Virus record (IMG/VR): IMGVR_UViG_3300028891_000135
Location: 1-43,744 of that record
Source: a virus
Direction: 5' to 3' (one strand)
Length of the DNA: 43,744 nt
Below the pieces are notes generated by a model. It was not told the DNA's origin, made no database searches, and saw nothing but the letters and a program-made list of their open reading frames with translations. This document shows, in pieces, positions 22,533 to 30,782 of the stretch; within the stretch, counting starts at the first letter, position 1, and each line of letters opens with the position of its first letter. Position numbers and translations under genes: made by a program.

Positions 22533-22692
22533 GTAACGTCCTCCTTATCTCTCGCTTAACCTCTATTAAAATTAGCCTTCCCAACCCTTCTATATCCCTC
22601 TCGTGAAATTTGACATAAGTTTCATCCTTCAACCATCCTTTTATCAAAGAGCAGATTTCCTCAAGTAAACCATCCCAGTCCAAAGCACTCAC
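22507..22692 (-). CDS. Hypothetical 61-aa protein
   Basis: Starts at ATG 22692 overlapping the protease stop, and ends in TAG at 22507, 26 bp inside the next gene. Acidic helical N-terminus (DWDGLLEEICSLIKGWLKDE), basic C-terminus (LIEVKREIRRTLLGEEGEDR). Family not recognised. Its last codons contain the ribosome site of the triple zinc-ribbon gene. Confidence 0.6.
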   Translation of the reverse strand: MSALDWDGLLEEICSLIKGWLKDETYVKFHERDIEGLGRLILIEVKREIRRTLLGEEGEDR

Positions 22693-23342
22693 TTTATCAG
22701 GTGGTCAGCAAAACCCCACTCTATAGCCTGCTGAGCACTGATCCATGTTTCCTCTGCACACCGCTTCTTCAGCTCCTCAGGAGAAAGCTTGATGCGAGAG
22801 GCAAGCATCTGGATCATAGCATTCTGAAGTTTCCTCATTATTTGTGCTTCTTTCTCTACTTGCGAAACACTTTGGGTAGACAGGAATTTGAATACTAATA
22901 GCTCATGCACCATGACAAAGGAGCAATCGGCAATCCAGCGGTGGCCGGGACTACCTGCGGCAAGGATAACAGCAGCGGCGGAAGCGGCGATGCCATAGCA
23001 ACGGACTTCTATGATGATGCCTTTGGATTGCAATTCCAACATAAGCTGGGCGAAAGAAAGACCGTCGAAGAAGCTACCCCCAGAGGAATTGAGGTAAATG
23101 ACAATGTGCTTTACGCCGTACCGCCTAAAAAAGTGGGTGGCTTTAACAAAACGAGAGAATTCTCCTACCACGCTTCCTGTAAGGAGATAATAACCTGTTT
23201 CACCAGAACCTATGAAATAAGAATAGTCGGGAGGAGCTATAGGGTAAGGAAGGGGTTCAACTTCGAAGACCTCGGCAAAAGAAGCACTAATCATCAGTAG
23301 GCATAACACCAATACCGCCAATCCTGTTTTTATCCTACTCAT
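22689..23342 (-). CDS. Secreted ClpP-like serine protease in lysis cassette
   Basis: 217 aa. Residues 1-23 are a signal peptide (MSRIKTGLAVLVLCLLMISA then SFAEV). The rest is a crotonase/ClpP fold: GGS oxyanion strand region IVIYLNSSGGSFFDGL (about 80-95), nucleophile CYGIAASAAAVIL (Ser about 121), and histidine FVMVHELLVFKF (His about 146), closing with AQQAIEWGFADHLI as in ClpP (AxEAxxYGLxD). The third ClpP acid is not clearly conserved (RCAEETW instead of DTxRD). ClpP-type phage proteins are usually cytoplasmic prohead proteases near the portal; this one is exported and follows the endolysin, implying an envelope role. Confidence 0.8.
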   Translation of the reverse strand: MSRIKTGLAVLVLCLLMISASFAEVFEVEPLPYPIAPPDYSYFIGSGETGYYLLTGSVVGEFSRFVKATHFFRRYGVKHIVIYLNSSGGSFFDGLSFAQLMLELQSKGIIIEVRCYGIAASAAAVILAAGSPGHRWIADCSFVMVHELLVFKFLSTQSVSQVEKEAQIMRKLQNAMIQMLASRIKLSPEELKKRCAEETWISAQQAIEWGFADHLIK

Positions 23343-23353
23343 AGCTTATCCTC

Positions 23354-23800
23354 CTACATTTCTCTCAATCCCTCTAAAAAGAGGGCTCTTTCTGCCTCTC
23401 TTCTCCTTACCAATCCCTTCAATCTCCTCCCTCCTGCATACACCCACCTCAAGAACTCATCTGCCGCATCCCAAAAATCCCCAGCATTCAACTTGCGCCT
23501 CAAGGTAGAGGCCCTAAAAGCATAGATGCCAACATTAAAAGCAAAGCTGACCAAAGCATCCCGCATCCAAGGGTGGATCAGAACATGGATAAGCGGATAC
23601 AGCCTCCACTCCACCTTGATAAGATCCCACACCAAAAGCCTAAGTGCCTCCTCCTCTGTGATACTTTTCACAAGTCTCTCCTTCTCTTGTGGAGTTACCA
23701 CGTGCCCGTAACCGATGGTGAGGTAGCCTGCGGGGCAGAGGTAGGGCTTGGAGCGGAAGCCCTCGAACTCCTTGACCAGCTCTATACATCGTGGGGTCAT
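23354..23800 (-). CDS. GH24 endolysin (T4/P22-type lysozyme)
   Basis: 148 aa. The catalytic triad pattern E-8-C-5-T of phage lysozymes is exact: KEFEGFRSKPYLCPAGYLTI (Glu13, Cys22, Thr28), followed by GYGHVV and, later, ALVSFAFNVG. Hydrolyses the MurNAc-GlcNAc bond of peptidoglycan. No signal or SAR helix at the N-terminus, so release must depend on a holin. Its ATG overlaps the stop of the upstream holin-like gene (GGATGACC), a typical holin-endolysin coupling. Confidence 0.93.
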   Translation of the reverse strand: MTPRCIELVKEFEGFRSKPYLCPAGYLTIGYGHVVTPQEKERLVKSITEEEALRLLVWDLIKVEWRLYPLIHVLIHPWMRDALVSFAFNVGIYAFRASTLRRKLNAGDFWDAADEFLRWVYAGGRRLKGLVRRREAERALFLEGLREM

Positions 23801-24264
23801 CCGTCTTTCCTTCCGAAGGTTCTTTTTATTGCCCTTCTGCCGAACCAGAAGAGGATAACGGCGGCCACAAACTCCTGATCGGCAGGTGTCCAGACAGCAG
23901 CAAGGCCTCCAGCTTCCTTAGCCAGTGAGAACTTTACCACCAACCAACAGGCCATAATTAGGTAAGTCAGGGTGGGACGAACTGTCTGGTTATAGAGATT
24001 GCCCAGTACCTGCAGAAAATCCACCCAGAATTTCCCAGTAGGCTTAATAGGTTGTGGCTCTGCAAACTTGTAAACTGCTTTGTCAAGCTCAATGTCTGCC
24101 TGTGCCTCAGCCTCTGCTATTCTGATCTCAGCCATTTCCTTCTGGTACTTCAACTGCAACTCCAACATCTCCAGCTCCTGCTTGTGCTGCTGCCGCTCCC
24201 GGAAGATCTTGATGACCTCTGGGACAACAGAGCCTACCAGCCCCAGAATGGCACCTGCTAACAT
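23797..24264 (-). CDS. Holin-like membrane protein (3TM/GTA-holin type)
   Basis: 155 aa. N-terminal hydrophobic helix MLAGAILGLVGSVVPEVIKI, a charged coil (ELEMLELQLKYQKEMAEIRI), then membrane segments TYLIMACWLVVKFSLA and AAVILFWFGRRAIKRT. This order matches the family of three-helix holins used by phages and gene transfer agents. Placement immediately before and overlapping the endolysin supports a holin role. Ribosome site GGAGGCAGGAG. Confidence 0.75.
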   Translation of the reverse strand: MLAGAILGLVGSVVPEVIKIFRERQQHKQELEMLELQLKYQKEMAEIRIAEAEAQADIELDKAVYKFAEPQPIKPTGKFWVDFLQVLGNLYNQTVRPTLTYLIMACWLVVKFSLAKEAGGLAAVWTPADQEFVAAVILFWFGRRAIKRTFGRKDG

Positions 24265-24274
24265 CTCCTGCCTC

Positions 24275-24508
24275 CTACTTTATAAGATCAATCTGGTTCA
24301 CAAGCACAGCTAACCTCTTCAGTGCACTTTTAATCTCCTTCTTTGTTCCCTCTTCATACTGATCCAGCTTCTTCTCCATCTTCCTTCCCCACTTCACGAA
24401 ATACTTCTTGGGGTTAACGAACATCAGGGGCCAGTTGTGAGCAAGTGCACCTGTGCCCACTACACCCACAACCAATCCAAGCACAAAAGCGGCAATCAAC
24501 TCCATCAT
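24275..24508 (-). CDS. Membrane-anchored coiled-coil protein of lysis cassette
   Basis: 77 aa, ATGATG at 24508 behind AGAAAGGAGGTAATAGCC. One N-terminal membrane helix (LIAAFVLGLVVGVVGTGALA), then a long basic coil (KMEKKLDQYEEGTKKEIKSA). The arrangement resembles i-spanin or YtxH-like anchored coils and it sits between XhlA-like and holin-like genes. A role in lysis is inferred from location. Confidence 0.6.
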   Translation of the reverse strand: MMELIAAFVLGLVVGVVGTGALAHNWPLMFVNPKKYFVKWGRKMEKKLDQYEEGTKKEIKSALKRLAVLVNQIDLIK

Positions 24509-24575
24509 GGCTATTACCTCCTTTCTTTTAAAAAATTATTCATTTCTCTTTGGAATTTCATTCTCTATGACCTGC

Positions 24576-24794
24576 CTATCGCCTTAGCCCTAAGTTAATT
24601 AGAACACTTGTAACAGTAGCAACAAGAAATCCCCACACCGAAGCCTTTCCTTCCACTTTGGACACCTTACTTTTCACCTCCGACACATCATCCACCACCT
24701 TATCCAACTTTCTTTCAATGCTCCCCAACTGTTGAATCACCATCTCCTGTTTGCCTTTGATCACTCCAATCTCTTCACGAAGTCCGTCATCCAT
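24576..24794 (-). CDS. XhlA-like haemolysin/lysis accessory protein
   Basis: 72 aa from ATG 24794 (GGAGGTGTTACCG). An N-terminal helical coil with heptad pattern (EEIGVIKGKQEMVIQQLGSI, KLDKVVDDVSEVKSKVSKVE) and a C-terminal membrane helix (GFLVATVTSVLINLGL). This is the XhlA layout, membrane-associated partners of holins in phage lysis cassettes. Confidence 0.7.
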   Translation of the reverse strand: MDDGLREEIGVIKGKQEMVIQQLGSIERKLDKVVDDVSEVKSKVSKVEGKASVWGFLVATVTSVLINLGLRR

Positions 24795-24856
24795 CGGTAA
24801 CACCTCCAGAAGAAGTACATTACTTCAATTAACCTCCACTAACATTCTTCTCCATT

Positions 24857-26614
24857 CTATGCAGTACGATATAAGCAAATCATCATCAAAGTAGCTGTAT
24901 ATCCCGAAGAGGAAGCGTTTTTCCCATCCACCCTTACCTTTAAAGTTTTAATCCCTGAGGAAGAAATTGTTATATTTGTCTGAGTCCCAGTTGTTACAAC
25001 ATCAGAAGCTGAATATTGGTCAAAGCTTGCCACTTCAGCTCCATCAATATCGATATCAACAATGGGTCTGTCAGAAGCTGCATGATACATGAATTTCAAA
25101 GTATATGTTCCTGCAACAAGGGGAATTTTATAGCTTAAATTATCTCCGTCTCCTCCCGAGCTATTATAAAGAACACTCTGTAGGGGGGCATAAGCCGTAT
25201 CTGACGCAGAATTTTCCCACGTACCTTGTCCTACACTGTCATAAAACCAAGGCCAAATCAGCACATGTCCATTAGCTAAATTACCGTCAACATAGTTCTT
25301 TGTAGCAGCATCTTGGGCATCGGTCGGGTCGGCAAGATTGGTGATCTTGTTATTGTTCATATCAATGCTACCATAGATACTACCCCCATCCCGATACAGA
25401 ACGTATTCCTTCCAACCTTGGTCTGATTTCCACGCAAAAATCTGTGCTATTTGAAACCAGCTTGAGTTGTTATAACCCGTAAAAGTGAACCTTAGCTTTG
25501 AAGCTCTATTCCCCCAAAGAGTGTATTGACGAAACACCTCTGGCCGGTTATTACCACTTATCTCGGCGGCAGTCTTCCACTCTGCATCAATTGAATCATA
25601 TACTTCTACCTTAAAATCTGTCGCATAATTACTCCCTCGAAATGAAATCCCCCATCCATTCATATCGGTTAGGATAGAATGGAAAGTGACCTCCACCGTA
25701 ATAGTTCCTGACGGGTTCTGCCAACTAACACTACCCCCTCCATCAAACAAATTCTCAGCACTTCCTCCAGATGGAGATGGATTAAAGCTTACCGATCCTC
25801 CTCGGAAAGTATTGAAAGCAAGGTGGTTAAGTAGGGGAGTGAGTAAAGGGGTAGTATCAGGGCTTACACGGAAAGGAATGACGAATTTCTTAAAAGCAGG
25901 ATAAAAAGAACTCGTCCCTGCGCTCCAATCTCCAGTCAAAGGAACTGTGCCATCAGCAGCGAGAAAATCAGGATTATGGGCCTCATTGCCGTGCTCTGCC
26001 GGCGTCGGCGTGATTTCTATCCATGAGGTCCCGTTGTCATAGTAGAGCTTTCCAGTGTCTGTGGCGTAAAAATAGCGGTCTTTGGTTCCAGCTGTAGGTC
26101 TATTAGCCTCCACATCAGCAGTTAACCAACCACCTTGAAGCCCCCGAATATCACCACTGAATTCAACCCCATCCTCAGTTGACCTAACTTTTACAACCTT
26201 CCCAGACTGGCCACTATAGGAAGAGGGAGTATCATCAAGGTCAGTAAAATAGGGAGCAGAAGTTGTTACCACAATTTTCCCGTTGGTATTCAGGACTTTT
26301 ATCTTGCCACCCTCAAAGTGCAGCGAATAACCAGGTTGTAAAAGAAGATCTTTAGGGATAAGCCTTCGGGAAGTTCCACCTGAAGGCTTGAGGAACAGGT
26401 TGACAGTAATATTGGAAGATCCTGTGTTGACCAAAATAATAGCAGTAACTGCAGTAGTAGAAGTAGCTGTGAATAAATCTCCTTCTGTATCTGCCAATTG
26501 TCCATCTGCCAATTGGCTAACAGAAGTACCTACAAGGCCATGAATAGTATAGTCTACAACATCGGCTGTTGATGCATATCCTCTAATAACATCTCCCGTA
26601 TCAAGAGCTATCAT
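24857..26614 (-). CDS. Tail fibre / receptor-binding protein
   Basis: 585 aa, Ser/Thr/Gly/Asn-rich. N-terminal repeats and a shared module LDD.PSSYSGQSGK ... TEDGVEF (about residues 125-152) that also occurs in the neighbouring fibre protein. Middle region about 195-210 RYFYATDTGKLYYDNGTSW is a common phage fibre motif. Residues about 275-400 (LFDGGGSVSWQ...; WGISFRGS, RASKLRFTF) look like a galactose-binding/F5-8 jelly-roll. MNNNKITNLADPTDAQDAAT is the classical tail-fibre trimerisation motif, and the last 120 residues form a beta-rich tip. Probable host-recognition fibre. Confidence 0.8.
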   Translation of the reverse strand: MIALDTGDVIRGYASTADVVDYTIHGLVGTSVSQLADGQLADTEGDLFTATSTTAVTAIILVNTGSSNITVNLFLKPSGGTSRRLIPKDLLLQPGYSLHFEGGKIKVLNTNGKIVVTTSAPYFTDLDDTPSSYSGQSGKVVKVRSTEDGVEFSGDIRGLQGGWLTADVEANRPTAGTKDRYFYATDTGKLYYDNGTSWIEITPTPAEHGNEAHNPDFLAADGTVPLTGDWSAGTSSFYPAFKKFVIPFRVSPDTTPLLTPLLNHLAFNTFRGGSVSFNPSPSGGSAENLFDGGGSVSWQNPSGTITVEVTFHSILTDMNGWGISFRGSNYATDFKVEVYDSIDAEWKTAAEISGNNRPEVFRQYTLWGNRASKLRFTFTGYNNSSWFQIAQIFAWKSDQGWKEYVLYRDGGSIYGSIDMNNNKITNLADPTDAQDAATKNYVDGNLANGHVLIWPWFYDSVGQGTWENSASDTAYAPLQSVLYNSSGGDGDNLSYKIPLVAGTYTLKFMYHAASDRPIVDIDIDGAEVASFDQYSASDVVTTGTQTNITISSSGIKTLKVRVDGKNASSSGYTATLMMICLYRTA

Positions 26615-26617
26615 CCT

Positions 26618-27313
26618 TTAATCCCCCAATAATAAAGCATAAAACAAAGCTGTGTTATTAACATAGGTTTTGTTTGCAAGACTATCAGTAAATTCTAATC
26701 CATCTTCAGTTGCCTTCACCACAACGGCCTTTCCCGCCTGCCCTGTGTAATCCGAAGGGGCGTCATCCAGTTCTACAAAGTCAACTCCATGAGGATTGCC
26801 ACTGGTGGTGTTTTTGTGGTCTTCCCAGCCCTTAGCCAAGGAATTGCTCAAGACCTTGTTCTTAGTAGCATCGGTAGAAGTAGTATCCACAGGTTGGATA
26901 CCATGAGGAGAAGAAGCCGGTACATCAGCATCTATATGGCTCCTTACCTCTTGGACTGTGGTGTTATTGTTTCCATCTGTCAACTGGTTGCCAACGTGAA
27001 CATCCTTGAACCATCCCTTCTGCCACTTATAGCTACTAGAACCAAGATCATCTGCCTCATTTTCCTTTGGCTCCACATTGCCACTGGTGGCGCTATGAGG
27101 GACGAGAACATCGTTACGCAAATCCCAAATACCTTGAGGATTAACAGAAGGATCTTTCTCAGAAGCAGTATCTCGGTACATTACAAAGGCTCCCACCCTC
27201 TCTATGGCCTCCACCAGGATCCTAATGGTTCGGTTCAGGTGATCCACCATTTCCTCTGTGGAGGCCACAGGTGGGATCTCAAGCCATTCGCCTATAATCC
27301 TCTGCCTTGCCAC
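26618..27313 (-). CDS. Tail fibre-associated/base protein
   Basis: 231 aa from GTG 27313 (GGAGGAGGCGTTGAATA). N-terminal helix (TEEMVDHLNRTIRILVEAIE) probably attaches to the tail, then repeats with NPHG and HKNTTSGNPHGVD sequences typical of phage fibres, and the module LDDAPSDYTGQAGK ... TEDGLEF shared with the next gene. Acts as the attachment or shaft part of the fibre (inference). Start codon shares a base with the upstream stop. Confidence 0.7.
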   Translation of the reverse strand: MARQRIIGEWLEIPPVASTEEMVDHLNRTIRILVEAIERVGAFVMYRDTASEKDPSVNPQGIWDLRNDVLVPHSATSGNVEPKENEADDLGSSSYKWQKGWFKDVHVGNQLTDGNNNTTVQEVRSHIDADVPASSPHGIQPVDTTSTDATKNKVLSNSLAKGWEDHKNTTSGNPHGVDFVELDDAPSDYTGQAGKAVVVKATEDGLEFTDSLANKTYVNNTALFYALLLGD

Positions 27314-30183
27314 TATTCAACGCCTCCTCCACCTACTGGTTCAGTTGCTCCCCCTATCGGTTCCCATTCTATCTCTAAGCCATAGAATTTGGCAATATTG
27401 CTGGAAATGGAAACCTCGTAGTTGAGATAATGGCCTATCAGGTTGGTGGTGGGATAGAAAGTCCCAAGTGCACCGTAATCAGTCGTAATGGAGACGTTGT
27501 TCTTGCTGTACTCCTTCCCGGTGCCTCCACCGTCCACCTTGAGCGTGATGCTGACTTCCGGGGTGCCCTGAACCTTATGCACTTTGAACTTGAAGCCCCT
27601 CAAGCGGAATTTCCTACCCGGGCCAGCGGGGAAGATCCTGTTGCTTTGGATGAGATTGGAGCTGTCCGGGGAAGGGGAGGTATCATCTGGGTAGACCGAC
27701 TGGAGATCAAGCGGATACTCATAGGGCCCTACATCATACTTAACTGCAATAGCATTCAATCCTTTCTTTGCCCGAGAAGTACTTAGGTAAAAGAAACTGT
27801 CATCAATATGAAGAGTCCGAAAGCGAGGATCTGTACAGAAAGCACTATAGCCGTGTTCATCTATACTCCACTGGCCATCAGAATGTACAACCAATGTATT
27901 GAGACTCCTAATGTTTAAATTACTCTCTCCCACCGGAGAAGCATCACAAGCATAAAAACCATTCTCGTGTTCATATGTATCAAGCAGTGTCAAATTGCTA
28001 CCATCAAATTGGAAATAATACAAAGTGTTACCAGCTGGATACTCTTCACAAGCTACCAATTGCTCTCTTGTCGGCCCCCAACCTATACTTCGGATTCTGG
28101 CTGTTGTAGAGTATGTCGTTACAAGGGAAATTGACGAACCATCCCATTTAAAAAGATAAAGGATGGAAGCACCTCTTGTTCCTACTGCTATATACTTACC
28201 ACATGGAGAAAAACGGGCCTGACACACTTCACCTGACAAAGTATATGTATCAATTAAAGAAAAAGAGTCGGTACTACAGTCATAAACCGCAACTTTGCCA
28301 TCTCCGTTTGAAACCACAAGGTAATCTTCAACTGGAGAAAAATGGCAATGGATGTTACTCGAGCCAAGTGAAACAGTATCAAGCAAAGCAAGGTTGGAGC
28401 CATCAAATCCTAAAAGCCAAATAGTTCCTACTGCTCCAGAAACAACAGCAATTTTAGAACCATCTTTATTAAATGAACAAGACTGGCCTGTATTGGTAAG
28501 TGTATAAGTATCCACAAGCGTTAAATTTGATCCATCCCAAGAGTACACAGAAAAATAAGGCGACTCTCCATGTGCAACAGCTATATAACTACCGTTTGGC
28601 GACCAAGCTACACCGTAGCCTCCTACGTCACCCGGCAGAGTAGCACTTCCCGCTAAACTAAGAGTAGATCCGTCAAATTCATAAACAAAAAGAGCAGCTT
28701 CCTCACCTTTCACAGCGGCAATATAATTACCATTGGGAGAAAATCTAACTTCATCAAGGGACCCGTTGGAAACCTTAGTAAGAAATGAGAGGTTGGCTCC
28801 ATCACTTTTTAATATGTGAAATTCAGGGGCATTCTCCACACCTACAGCTACATACTGAACTGTTGCAACCTCCCTTTCCACTTCTCCAAAAGTCACAAAC
28901 CCACGGTTACCAGCGGTAGAAACAGTCCAAAAATTGTAGCCATAGTAATTATCAAGTGGCTTTTCTGCTCTTAAGATACCCTCAATAGGTTCCCCAATGC
29001 TCTTAGCCAGCCCCCCCACAAACAGTATTACGGATTTAGCAGGAGTCACCATCATTATCCCCGTGGGTATCACCGCCAGTGCAGCAGGGCCTATAACCCC
29101 TATGTCTGCCACCTTCCTGATCTCAAACTGATCGTTGATGGGGCCTACTACCTGATATGCCTCATCTTTGGTAAACACATAGGTGGTTCCCCTGAAGGTA
29201 GCAAGGGCTAAAAGCTCAAGGCCTGTGTCTATGTAGTTATCAGTAGGCCAGTAATCAGGCTGCCAAGAGGAAGACCACCAGAGCCGGCCATCATCGTCTA
29301 CGGCAAAAAGGCGGCCCAGTTGCTCGTTCCATTCAAGGTAGACAATGTCGGAAGGTGGGGGATCATGGTCAGTTGGGATATTCTGGCCCCATTCGCTTTC
29401 GGCTGTGGATACGGTATAACTCGTAGTTTGCCCCGCTCCTGGATTATCAATAGTAGCAATTAGCATATATTCTGTTACCGATCCTCCCAAACCATAAATT
29501 CTAATCTTATCCACTCCCGGTTGCCCCGTGCCGGCTATGTTGCTCAAGTCCACATTCTGGTTGGCCACGGTAACGGCATCCGAAGCAGGAGATCCATTGC
29601 TCTCAATGTCCAGAGAGGAATCGTAATAGGTGTAGCGGAAGTAGTAAGTGCCGTCCAGAGAACCTGCATCTCCTGCAGCGGCAGAGGGAGCTTGGGTGGG
29701 TGCTTCTATACCGAGGTTAAGGGTTGTAATGGAAGAACCCAGCTTGACCTTCTTGGACTTCAGGCTTCCATCTGAACTCCAAGCTCCTATGAAGGCATAG
29801 GGAACTGTGGAAAGGGAATAAGGATTGAAAACAGGGATGTTATATACGGCAAAATCCCCTGCGGTAGTGGGTGTAACATCCGTATAACTGTCACCGTCTA
29901 TATCGTAGATCCTGACATAGTAATGGCCATGCTCGTCAGTGCCCCCGCTTTTCTCCAGCACACCTATGATGACGTAATTCTTGTCTCCGGCACGGGCGGA
30001 AAAAGCCTTAATAGGAAGGCCAAAGTCTGTCCAAGCTGAGGTAGGGATGAGGCTCTGGCCCGGGAGAACCATAAGTGCACCATCGTTGGTAAAGCTTACC
30101 CCACGGAGCTTGGAGGCAAATTCCACTCCCGTATCTCCAACCCCCATGCCCTTTGCTGGTGCCGATATCCACGTCCTCGGCAT
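27313..30183 (-). CDS. Tail nozzle (tubular B-like) protein with inserted 7-repeat beta-propeller
   Basis: 956 aa. Residues 1-430 and 770-956 look like a podovirus nozzle/tubular B protein (e.g. LFAVDDDGRLWWSSSWQPDY; ELLALATFRGTTYVFTKDEA). Between them, about 436-768, lie seven WD40-like repeats of 40-48 aa, each beginning (F/W)DGSxLxLxDT and containing FSPNGxYIAV-type strands (e.g. FSPNGNYIAAVKG, WSPNGSYIAVAHG, FSPCGKYIAVGTR). The chain returns to the host fold at about 765 (LVVHSDGQWSIDEHG). Nozzle proteins themselves contain a propeller, so this one is nested. A receptor-contacting or plug role is inferred. Confidence 0.75.
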   Translation of the reverse strand: MPRTWISAPAKGMGVGDTGVEFASKLRGVSFTNDGALMVLPGQSLIPTSAWTDFGLPIKAFSARAGDKNYVIIGVLEKSGGTDEHGHYYVRIYDIDGDSYTDVTPTTAGDFAVYNIPVFNPYSLSTVPYAFIGAWSSDGSLKSKKVKLGSSITTLNLGIEAPTQAPSAAAGDAGSLDGTYYFRYTYYDSSLDIESNGSPASDAVTVANQNVDLSNIAGTGQPGVDKIRIYGLGGSVTEYMLIATIDNPGAGQTTSYTVSTAESEWGQNIPTDHDPPPSDIVYLEWNEQLGRLFAVDDDGRLWWSSSWQPDYWPTDNYIDTGLELLALATFRGTTYVFTKDEAYQVVGPINDQFEIRKVADIGVIGPAALAVIPTGIMMVTPAKSVILFVGGLAKSIGEPIEGILRAEKPLDNYYGYNFWTVSTAGNRGFVTFGEVEREVATVQYVAVGVENAPEFHILKSDGANLSFLTKVSNGSLDEVRFSPNGNYIAAVKGEEAALFVYEFDGSTLSLAGSATLPGDVGGYGVAWSPNGSYIAVAHGESPYFSVYSWDGSNLTLVDTYTLTNTGQSCSFNKDGSKIAVVSGAVGTIWLLGFDGSNLALLDTVSLGSSNIHCHFSPVEDYLVVSNGDGKVAVYDCSTDSFSLIDTYTLSGEVCQARFSPCGKYIAVGTRGASILYLFKWDGSSISLVTTYSTTARIRSIGWGPTREQLVACEEYPAGNTLYYFQFDGSNLTLLDTYEHENGFYACDASPVGESNLNIRSLNTLVVHSDGQWSIDEHGYSAFCTDPRFRTLHIDDSFFYLSTSRAKKGLNAIAVKYDVGPYEYPLDLQSVYPDDTSPSPDSSNLIQSNRIFPAGPGRKFRLRGFKFKVHKVQGTPEVSITLKVDGGGTGKEYSKNNVSITTDYGALGTFYPTTNLIGHYLNYEVSISSNIAKFYGLEIEWEPIGGATEPVGGGGVE

Positions 30184-30184
30184 A

Positions 30185-30604
30185 TCAGAGCCTCCTGTAG
30201 GCTGAGATGGTGGAGATCAGGTGGGACATAACTGCCTGGAAGAGGGTGAGGAAGAACTGGGAGCGGTCTGGATCTTTCCCTTCCCCTTCGTACATGAAGG
30301 CGAGGTGGAGAGCATAGAGGTAGTGGGGTAAGGTGAAGACCTTCGGGACACCTGAAGCATCAATCCTTGTGCCCACCTTAAGGATGGCATGGATATCCTC
30401 GTTGTCTGCATCGGGAGGAGGCCAAAGGGAGAGGTCAGTTGGATCCCCTTCGGTCTGATACCAGTAGGTGGGAGTGCCCGAGCTTTCGGATTTCCAAGAA
30501 GAGGACAGAGAGCGGGGATCCACTTGGTAGAGCCCAGAGGAATCGTAGAACACATGGATTATGTCCTGTACATCAGCCAAGGGCAGTCTCCTCCTCTGCG
30601 TCAC
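30185..30604 (-). CDS. C-terminal part of a connector/tail-completion protein (split gene)
   Basis: 139-aa frame opening at a GTG (30604) that lacks a ribosome site. The sequence DVQDIIHVFYDSSGLYQVDP, then GTPTYWYQTEGDPTDLSLWP, is the conserved half of a common phage adaptor family, normally preceded by the segment found at the end of the upstream frame. The overlap at 30573-30604 shows a +1 relation between the frames. Probably one protein of about 198 aa. Confidence 0.7.
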   Translation of the reverse strand: MTQRRRLPLADVQDIIHVFYDSSGLYQVDPRSLSSSWKSESSGTPTYWYQTEGDPTDLSLWPPPDADNEDIHAILKVGTRIDASGVPKVFTLPHYLYALHLAFMYEGEGKDPDRSQFFLTLFQAVMSHLISTISAYRRL

Positions 30605-30782
30605 TTACTGTGGTGATGCTGTAGGAGGCCTGGTCGGCAACGGAGCTGACCTTCTTCATGGCCACAAACAGGCCGTAGCTTTCCAAGTGGCTGAGGGCCT
30701 GGTTGGATATCTGAGTCCTGACGTTGCTACTCCAGACCTCATCGTTGGGATCTATGAAGTCCAGGATGTCCTCAAAGGTCAT
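30573..30782 (-). CDS. N-terminal part of the same connector protein (split gene)
   Basis: 69 aa from ATG 30782 (GGGGGCGGGAA). FEDILDFIDPNDEVWSSNVR and VSSVADQASYSITTVSD match the start of phage adaptor proteins, in which ASYSI is followed by a strand and then VxxVxYD(S/G), here found in the next frame. Its own frame ends TALG and stop. Removing one G in CTTGGCTGATG (about 30573-30577) would join both halves as ALADVQDIIHV. Programmed +1 frameshifting or a sequencing indel. Confidence 0.65.
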   Translation of the reverse strand: MTFEDILDFIDPNDEVWSSNVRTQISNQALSHLESYGLFVAMKKVSSVADQASYSITTVSDAEEETALG

